Of a stretch of DNA of 64,000 nucleotides, positions 58,297 through 64,000 are shown in pieces (within the stretch, counting starts at the first letter, position 1; the number at the start of each line of letters is the position of its first letter). The DNA is from Algibacter marinivivus (GTDB taxonomy: Bacteria; Bacteroidota; Bacteroidia; Flavobacteriales; Flavobacteriaceae). Made by a program: the position numbers and the translations under genes. The notes under the pieces are model-generated. The model searched no databases. It had not been told where the DNA came from and saw only the letters and a program-made list of their open reading frames with translations. Location: NCBI RefSeq assembly GCF_003143755.1, contig NZ_QFRI01000001.1:1696051-1760050 (forward strand). The letters are read 5' to 3'.

Positions 58297-60300
58297 ATGA
58301 AAAAAAATACTATTAAATCCATTTTATTTTTCGTTTTTATGTTATGCTCTATTTGCGTAACAGCGCAAGACGCGCCTCCTTCTGATGATATTTTCAGATT
58401 AAGGAATGTAGCGACAGGGAAATTCTTAACAGACGCTGGAGTAAGTGCCACAGCAGTTACCATGACAGATTCTGGTGAAGCTCAAAACACACATTTTACT
58501 TTTGTACAAAGTGGGGCATTTTATAATATTGATAGTGAAATTTTAGGAATATTACGTGCGCCAGGTTCTGGAGGCCCCGGAGGTCCTTTTGTAGTGGTTA
58601 GTACAACTAAAGCTTCACCAGCTACGGATGCAGATAAAGTGTGGACTATACAGCATAACCAAACGGATGACACTTATAGGTTTCAATCGGGAAATAGTGG
58701 TAGATTTATGTATCATGATGCAAATGGAACCGTAACCCATGTAGTAGTTTCAGCAACGGACGATAGAAGTAATTGGGAACTCATTCCATTTGTGGAAATA
58801 CCTGTAGAAACAGCCCCAGATGAAGATACTAGTACAGATTTAACTTGTCCAGCTTCAGGTGAATTCGAAAACAATAATACTAGAAATGTTGATGTGGCAA
58901 ACCCTGATAATGTTGGGACTGTTGATGATAGAAGTTGCTACTCCGATTACTCAGAAAGTAATGTTAATGGAAAAACCTGGGGTGTTTATAATATTACTGA
59001 TGGGTCTAACCACTGGGATGCTCCAAACACCTTACAACCTAGAATAGAGCGCTCTTTACCTAGGTCTGGTGAAACAGGTGTTGGGAGTTATGCAAGATTC
59101 ACGGGAATATTTAGGATTTTAGAGGTAGGCGATGCTGGTAGTTTTAGCCAAAATGGATCTTATATCGCTCAAGCCAAAGGAAAACATACTGGTGGTGGCG
59201 GACCTGCAGATCCGGCCATTTGTTTGTATCGAGCACATCCTGTTTATGGTACAGGTATCAATGCAGATAAGCAAGTGGCGTTTGATATTTATGCTGAACG
59301 TATCTTAGAGCGAGGCGGATCAGGAAGTGGAAGAGAAGTCGTTTTACTAAAGCGAGTAAATAAAAATGAAGAAATTGACTTTGAGTTAGAGGTAGGTTTT
59401 AGAGTAGACCCAAACGATGCTACAAAAAAAATTCATTATTGCGATGCAGTAATTGGTGGTGAAGCCTTTAATTGGAATATTCCTGACCCAGAAAGAGGTT
59501 TAGAATCTGGTGTTAGATACGGTGCATACCGTGTTAAAGGAGGTCGAGCACAAATTAGATGGGCAAATACTATGTATCAGAAGGTAGAAGTTGAGGATAC
59601 TGGTAATCCTGTTCCATCTGACGACATTTACAGGTTAAGAAACGTGGCCACAGGTCAATTTTTAACAGATGCAGGAGTAAGTGCCACAGCAGTTACTATG
59701 ACAAATTCGGGTGAAGCTCAAAACACACATTGGACTTTTGTAGAAAGTGGAGCGTATTTTAATATTGATAGTGAGGCTTATGGTATACTTCGTGCACCAG
59801 GTTCTGGTGGTCCAGCAGGCGCTTATGTAGTTGTAAGTACTACTAAAGCTTCACCAGCAACTGATACAGATAAAACGTGGACGATAGAATATAATGATGT
59901 TGATGATACCTACAGATTTGAATCTAGAACAGCTGGTAGATATTTGTATCAAGAGGTTGATGGGACAGTAACACACAGTATAGCTTCAGAATCTGATACT
60001 AGAAGTGTTTGGGAAGCTATCCCCACAAGCGTTTCTTTAAGTGCTGAAGATAAAGCGTTAGAAGATAGTGCTGTAAAAGTCTATCCTAACCCAACAAATG
60101 GAGAATTTACATTAGCCTTTAATAATCTAGATACTGTCAACATTAAAATTTATAGTGTACTTGGTAAACTGGTTTACGAAAACAAAACAAACGCTAAAAA
60201 GTTAAACATAAGAGATAAAGCATTTAACTCTGGTATTTATCTTATACAAGCCACTACAAACGATAATAAAACCTATCGTACAAAACTTGTAGTACGTTAA
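58297..60300 (+). CDS. Secreted PL28-type ulvan lyase flanked by two RICIN lectin modules, with T9SS domain
   Basis: A 667-residue protein: signal peptide (to about residue 24, VTAQ), RICIN module 1 (about 29-165), PL28 catalytic domain (about 178-430), RICIN module 2 (about 441-570), T9SS type A sorting domain (about 586-667, [14 protein letters not shown]). The two lectin modules are near copies of each other (both contain [23 protein letters not shown] and [13 protein letters not shown]). The catalytic domain shares [19 protein letters not shown] and the [14 protein letters not shown] block with its paralogues. Probably the most strongly polymer-bound lyase of the set. Confidence 0.9.
   Translation: MKKNTIKSILFFVFMLCSICVTAQDAPPSDDIFRLRNVATGKFLTDAGVSATAVTMTDSGEAQNTHFTFVQSGAFYNIDSEILGILRAPGSGGPGGPFVVVSTTKASPATDADKVWTIQHNQTDDTYRFQSGNSGRFMYHDANGTVTHVVVSATDDRSNWELIPFVEIPVETAPDEDTSTDLTCPASGEFENNNTRNVDVANPDNVGTVDDRSCYSDYSESNVNGKTWGVYNITDGSNHWDAPNTLQPRIERSLPRSGETGVGSYARFTGIFRILEVGDAGSFSQNGSYIAQAKGKHTGGGGPADPAICLYRAHPVYGTGINADKQVAFDIYAERILERGGSGSGREVVLLKRVNKNEEIDFELEVGFRVDPNDATKKIHYCDAVIGGEAFNWNIPDPERGLESGVRYGAYRVKGGRAQIRWANTMYQKVEVEDTGNPVPSDDIYRLRNVATGQFLTDAGVSATAVTMTNSGEAQNTHWTFVESGAYFNIDSEAYGILRAPGSGGPAGAYVVVSTTKASPATDTDKTWTIEYNDVDDTYRFESRTAGRYLYQEVDGTVTHSIASESDTRSVWEAIPTSVSLSAEDKALEDSAVKVYPNPTNGEFTLAFNNLDTVNIKIYSVLGKLVYENKTNAKKLNIRDKAFNSGIYLIQATTNDNKTYRTKLVVR
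58384..60010 (+). repeat. Intragenic duplicated lectin-module DNA
   Basis: About 400 bp at 58384-58790 and 59617-60010 encode near-identical RICIN modules on either side of the PL28 domain, in the same orientation. Recombination between them could delete the catalytic domain. Confidence 0.75.
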
Positions 60301-60333
60301 GATAGTAGACATTAAATTAAAACAAAAGATATT

Positions 60334-60492
60334 TTGGACGTTACCCTCCTAAGGTCGGGTCGGGCTATCCACTATATCTTTTGTTTTTGTCATTCTTATA
60401 TAGGTAGAAATACATAATAAAATTTATCTCCTCTCCTAGTTCTAGTAATTTTTATAAACAAACAAAAGGATGCCGTTTCTATCCCTAAGGCT
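60334..60492. repeat. Dispersed repeat element, copy B
   Basis: Begins TTGGACGTTACC, contains GGTCGGGCTATCCACTAT, and ends TGCCGTTTCTATCCCTAAGG. The same order of blocks (CGTTACC, GGGTCGGGCT, CACTA, CCGTT, ATCCCTAA) occurs in copy A at 5427-5514, with a longer middle part here. Non-coding. Confidence 0.65.
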
Positions 60493-60584
60493 TGTTAAAC
60501 TTGTAAATTCAAGCATTTTAAGTAACTAAACATATGTAAAACTGTAAAGACATAGAAAATCTCTCTTAAAATTATTTTATTAGT

Positions 60585-60629
60585 CAGGACAAAACAGGAT
60601 AGTTATTAAACAGTATTTAAATAACTTTC
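60585..60629 (+). promoter_or_regulatory. PUL promoter copy 12 (unclassified exported enzyme)
   Basis: Units CAGGACA (60585) and CAGGATA (60595), 20 bp, then TAACTTTC (60622-60629). Start codon 21 bp downstream. Confidence 0.85.
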
Positions 60630-60650
60630 CCATGACTTAATACAATAAAA

Positions 60651-62570
60651 ATGCAAAGACGAAACTTTATACAGCTATCTACCTTAGCTGGAGTAGGCTT
60701 GTCACTTCCAATGGCCGGTATTTTAAATTCCTGTAATAACCATCCAGAACATTCTCTGGAATTCAAAAATCTAATTTCAGGATTATTAAAGGATTGGTGT
60801 GATGGGATGATTAAAGTTCAAATTAATAATCCGTCTAATTTGGAAGAGCATGGGGCTTTAGGTTGTCCCTCGTGTTCCCATATTCACGGTCGTTGTATGG
60901 ATGCGGTATATCCGTTTTTATATATGGCCGATACTACGGGAGACAAAAAATACATTGAAGGCGCAAAACTTGTAATGCTTTGGGCAGAAAATAATGTATC
61001 TCATAAAAGTGGAGCGTGGACAGTGGTTCCAAACCCAAAAACATGGAAAGGAATTACTGTTTTTGGAGCCATTGCTTTGGCGGAAGCGTTGCACTATCAC
61101 GGACATGTTTTGGACGCTAAAACAAAAGAAAGTTGGACAGAGCGTTTGGAGAAAGCAGGACAATACATTCATGATACTTTTACAATAGATTTTACAAATA
61201 TAAATTATCCAGGTACAGCGGTGTATGGACTGAATTTAATTGGAAATGTTTTAGAAAGAGAAGATTTTAAAGCAAAGAGTAAAATATTAGCTTCTGAAAT
61301 AAAAGTATACTTTACAGAAAATGAAGGACTGTTATTTGGTGAATGTAAAAAAAGTTCAAGTAAACTAAGTGAGAAAGGATTGCATGGTGTGGATTTAGGA
61401 TACAATGTTGAAGAAACGTTGAACAGTTTGGTAATGTATACTTTAAAAGAAAAAGATGAAGCGTTATTGGAAATTTTAACGAAGTCGTTAAATAGTCATT
61501 TAGAATTTATGTTGCCAGATGGCGCTTGGGACAACAGTTGGGGGAATAGAATGTACAAATGGAGCTATTGGGGTAGCAGAACTTGTGATGGTAGTCAACC
61601 CGCATTTGCTATGATGGCAGATAAAAATCCAGCTTTCGGTACAGCAGCTTTTAAAAATACTGAGTTGTTAAAACGCTGTACGCAAGATGGTTTGATTCAT
61701 GGTGGCCCTGGATTTATAGAAGCAGGTATTCCACCTTGCGTTCACCATACATTTACCCATGCCAAACCATTAGCTGCGCTTTTAGACCATTGGAATCATT
61801 TACCAGAAATAAATAAAAATACCGCATTGCCAAGAGTTTTAGCCGATGGTATAAAATATGTTAAAGATTTAGATGTTACGCTTTTTGCAAGAGGTAATTG
61901 GAGAGGAACAGTAAGTGCTTATGATGCCGAATATCATTATAAAGAAGATTTTAGGCAAGCAACAGGTGCTAGTTTAGGTGTTTTATACCATAATAAAGTA
62001 GGGTTATTATGTGCTGCAAGTATGGCACAATATTATATGGTAGAGCCATATAATCAACAACCACAGCCTAATATCGATATTCCGTTAACACCCCGAATAG
62101 AAACCTTTAAGAATGAGATTTGGCACACCAACCTTTATGATTTAACTGCTACAACAAAATCAGAAGATAAAAACGGAGAGATTAATATATCTTCTTTAGT
62201 GTCTTTAAAAAATCAAAAAAGAGAGGTTGTTATGGACACGGCATCTATATTTAGTTTAAACTATAAATGTACCAATGATAATGTAGAAATTAAAGTAGCT
62301 TCAAATCAAAATATTTCTAATCCTACTGCATTTGTATTACCAATTGCTTCGCCAAATACAGAAAAAATTAAGATAGTTGGAAAAGGCGAAATCACAATTG
62401 TTAAACCAAATGGTAAAGTACATATAAAAGCAAATGTAGCTTTAAAGATAAAAGAGGTTTCTGGAAATAGAACATTTAATATGGTACCAGGTATTGAGGC
62501 TATTCCTATTGAAGCTTATTTTGATAAAAATCAGAAAGATGGAATTATAATAACCATTAAGGTTAGTTAA
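60651..62570 (+). CDS. Exported alpha/alpha-barrel-like protein, candidate polysaccharide lyase or hydrolase
   Basis: A 639-residue protein with a signal that looks both Tat-like (MQRRNFIQLSTLAG) and lipoprotein-like (GILNSC, C28). The first two thirds (about 40-420) are helical with repeated paired helices and aromatic/His-rich loops (GCPSCSHIHGRCMDAVYPFL, GAWDNSWGNRMYKWSYWGSR, CVHHTFTHAKPLAALL), as in (alpha/alpha) toroid lyases and unsaturated uronyl hydrolases. The last third (about 500-639) is beta-rich. This two-part plan resembles heparinase-II-like or PL40-type lyases, but I cannot assign a family. Its own PUL promoter supports a role in the same pathway. Confidence 0.65.
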   Translation: MQRRNFIQLSTLAGVGLSLPMAGILNSCNNHPEHSLEFKNLISGLLKDWCDGMIKVQINNPSNLEEHGALGCPSCSHIHGRCMDAVYPFLYMADTTGDKKYIEGAKLVMLWAENNVSHKSGAWTVVPNPKTWKGITVFGAIALAEALHYHGHVLDAKTKESWTERLEKAGQYIHDTFTIDFTNINYPGTAVYGLNLIGNVLEREDFKAKSKILASEIKVYFTENEGLLFGECKKSSSKLSEKGLHGVDLGYNVEETLNSLVMYTLKEKDEALLEILTKSLNSHLEFMLPDGAWDNSWGNRMYKWSYWGSRTCDGSQPAFAMMADKNPAFGTAAFKNTELLKRCTQDGLIHGGPGFIEAGIPPCVHHTFTHAKPLAALLDHWNHLPEINKNTALPRVLADGIKYVKDLDVTLFARGNWRGTVSAYDAEYHYKEDFRQATGASLGVLYHNKVGLLCAASMAQYYMVEPYNQQPQPNIDIPLTPRIETFKNEIWHTNLYDLTATTKSEDKNGEINISSLVSLKNQKREVVMDTASIFSLNYKCTNDNVEIKVASNQNISNPTAFVLPIASPNTEKIKIVGKGEITIVKPNGKVHIKANVALKIKEVSGNRTFNMVPGIEAIPIEAYFDKNQKDGIIITIKVS

Positions 62571-62680
62571 AACTTTTAAATGTTGTATTTGAAAAATTCT
62601 AATTATTCACATAGAAAATAGAAATGTTCTACACTTCAAAATGATTTATGAATGAGATGAGTAACATTAAATATAATTTT

Positions 62681-63937
62681 ATGAAATCAAGACAAATGAA
62701 AACAAAACTATTACTTGTAATTCTATTAACAAGCATTAGTTTTTTATCAAACTCACAATCAATAAAATTAACAAACTCCATTATTGATGAAAATGTTGTT
62801 TTTGAAGAAAAAGCAGGTCTTGTAGCTGTTGAAGCTGAATTCTTTTATCAACAAACCAAAACAGAAGTTAGACAATGGTATCGTTCTTCTAAGTTTGAAA
62901 AACCTATTGTAGAGAGAGATGAAGATACATTACATGTTTATGGTTCCAGTAATAATGCTTATCTAGAGATTTTACCAGATACAAGAGTAACTCATGATGA
63001 TGAATTAATAAAAGGAGAAAATTTCAGTGATGTACCTGGTATTATGGCTACAGTGCATTATAAAATTAAATTTAATACTCCTGGGCGTTATTATGTTTGG
63101 GTAAGAGCCATGAGTACAGGAGGGGAAGATAATGGAATTCATGTAGGTATAAATGGAGAGTGGCCAGAGAGTGGTCAGCGTATGCAATGGTGTGAAGGTC
63201 GAACACACTGGACTTGGGCGAGTAAACAACGTACTAAAGAAATACATTGCGGTATACCTCATAATATTTATTTAGATATTAAAAAAGCGGGCGAACATGA
63301 TATTCAATTTAGCATGCGTGAAGACGGTTTTGAGTTTGATAAGTTTGTTTTAACAAAAGATAAATTTTATAAACCAAAAGGCAAAGGACCAAAAGTGAAT
63401 GCTATTGGTAATCTTCCAAAGCCATATCCTAGTGTTTCAGCTCCTATTATAAAAAAGAATTATTTCAAAACTATTGCGGAAGCTTTACCAGATAATAAAT
63501 GGATTTCTTCACAGCAATTTCCATCTGTTGGTACTGATTTTTATAAAAATGGTAAAAATTGGATGGCTATAAACCCTAAAACACATAAAAAAGCTATAGC
63601 TAGTACTGCATTTAAATTCGAAAGTGGGACTTATGATATTGTTTTTGTAGGGGTTGCTGAAAATGATGGTAGTTCTAAATTTCAAATTTTAATAAACGGA
63701 GAAGAAATTGGAATATATCAACCTCCTTTAACAGATAAAATGTTTGAAGAAGGTGAAAAATCTACAAAAGTTTGGAGAAGGATGAAGTTAAAAAAAGGCG
63801 ATAAAATTACCGTTAAAGCAGAAGTTGGAACCGATGGAAAAGAATTTACACGAGGGCGTTGGGCTGGTATTATATTTACTCCTGTTGGAAAAGGTGAAAA
63901 AATACTAAATGCCCCATCGTCTTATTCTCAAAATTAA
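62681..63937 (+). CDS. Exported carbohydrate-binding-like protein with two beta-sandwich domains
   Basis: An exported protein of about 418 residues from the start chosen here (MKSRQMKTKLLLV); ATGs at 62648 and 62696 are alternatives, and the signal peptide ends near NSQS. The first domain (LVAVEAEFFYQQTKT to FDKFVLTKD) has the order of a CBM/GH115-C-terminal-like jelly roll, with GRYYVWVRAMSTGGEDNG in the middle. A second beta domain (about 300-410; FKFESGTYDIVFVGVAENDG, KITVKAEVGTDG) follows. No catalytic motif recognised. It follows the unclassified enzyme by 110 bases without a clear promoter of its own. Confidence 0.7.
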   Translation: MKSRQMKTKLLLVILLTSISFLSNSQSIKLTNSIIDENVVFEEKAGLVAVEAEFFYQQTKTEVRQWYRSSKFEKPIVERDEDTLHVYGSSNNAYLEILPDTRVTHDDELIKGENFSDVPGIMATVHYKIKFNTPGRYYVWVRAMSTGGEDNGIHVGINGEWPESGQRMQWCEGRTHWTWASKQRTKEIHCGIPHNIYLDIKKAGEHDIQFSMREDGFEFDKFVLTKDKFYKPKGKGPKVNAIGNLPKPYPSVSAPIIKKNYFKTIAEALPDNKWISSQQFPSVGTDFYKNGKNWMAINPKTHKKAIASTAFKFESGTYDIVFVGVAENDGSSKFQILINGEEIGIYQPPLTDKMFEEGEKSTKVWRRMKLKKGDKITVKAEVGTDGKEFTRGRWAGIIFTPVGKGEKILNAPSSYSQN

Positions 63938-63967
63938 TAAAGCTAATAACTAAATAAAAAGTAAAAA

Positions 63968-64000
63968 ATGTATAAAATAGTTTTTTTTATAATAGCGGTA
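63968..64000 (+). CDS. Start of an exported protein, cut by the window end
   Basis: Eleven codons, MYKIVFFIIAV, look like the beginning of a signal peptide. It starts 30 bases after the preceding stop, so it probably continues the same operon. Nothing more can be said from this window. Confidence 0.5.
   Translation, partial: MYKIVFFIIAV

Larger units (their letters stand above)
60301..60650 (+). other. Intergenic region (350 bp)
   Basis: Holds dispersed repeat copy B (60334-60492), a 14-bp stem with a 41-base loop overlapping its start (60319-60332 with 60374-60387), and PUL promoter copy 12. No gene seen. Confidence 0.65.

Overview
This window looks like a polysaccharide utilisation locus (PUL) from a marine member of the Flavobacteriaceae (Bacteroidota). 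The DNA is AT-rich. There are two SusC/SusD pairs, many Bacteroidota-type lipoproteins, C-terminal type IX secretion (T9SS) sorting domains, and promoters with the Bacteroidota -7 box TAnnTTTG. The enzyme set points to the green-algal polysaccharide ulvan (sulfated rhamnose, uronic acid, xylose). It has three PL28-type ulvan lyase proteins, two BNR_4 beta-propeller proteins of the PL24/PL25 type, a GH105 unsaturated uronyl hydrolase, GH3 and GH43 candidates for xylose removal, a GH106 and a GH78 for rhamnose, two sulfatases (one fused to the GH78), and xylose catabolism genes. Ulvan is an inference from families; no activity can be read from sequence.

Layout. 1-3621: TRAP transporter DctPQM (DctP cut by the window edge) and a kelch protein. 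3936-8379: xylulokinase, xylose isomerase and a sugar porter. 8424-14434 (minus strand): a GntR-led operon with a beta-decarboxylating dehydrogenase, a cyclase-family hydrolase, a DUF1537 acid-sugar kinase, an MFS carrier and a Gfo/Idh oxidoreductase, probably an acid-sugar pathway. 14742-25879: two tandem SusC/SusD pairs and a surface lipoprotein. 26479-30726: 3-keto-disaccharide hydrolase (DUF1080), Tat-exported Gfo/Idh and an SGNH esterase. 30894-38431: sulfatase-GH78 fusion, secreted propeller protein, DUF5060 protein. 38549-46021: carbohydrate-binding lipoprotein, GH43, GH3, GH105, sulfatase. 46660-49291: secreted binding protein, a decayed GH2 gene, and a PL28 lipoprotein on the minus strand. 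49527-64000: GH106, large propeller protein, two PL28/RICIN proteins, an unclassified Tat/lipoprotein enzyme, a carbohydrate-binding-like protein, and the start of one more exported protein.

Working model: T9SS-secreted lyases and propeller proteins cut the polymer at the cell surface. SusCD complexes import oligosaccharides. Periplasmic lipoproteins (GH105, GH3, GH43, GH106, sulfatases) finish them. Xylose goes through XylA/XylB, and uronate-derived acids may enter by the TRAP carrier.

The most striking observation is a promoter architecture found twelve times: two 7-bp units (consensus CAGGATA) starting 10 bp apart, then exactly 20 bp, then a -7 box resembling TAnnTTTG. It sits before nearly every transcription unit of the locus, including the xylose operon, on both strands and always in the direction of the gene. 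No plausible regulator for it is encoded in the window.
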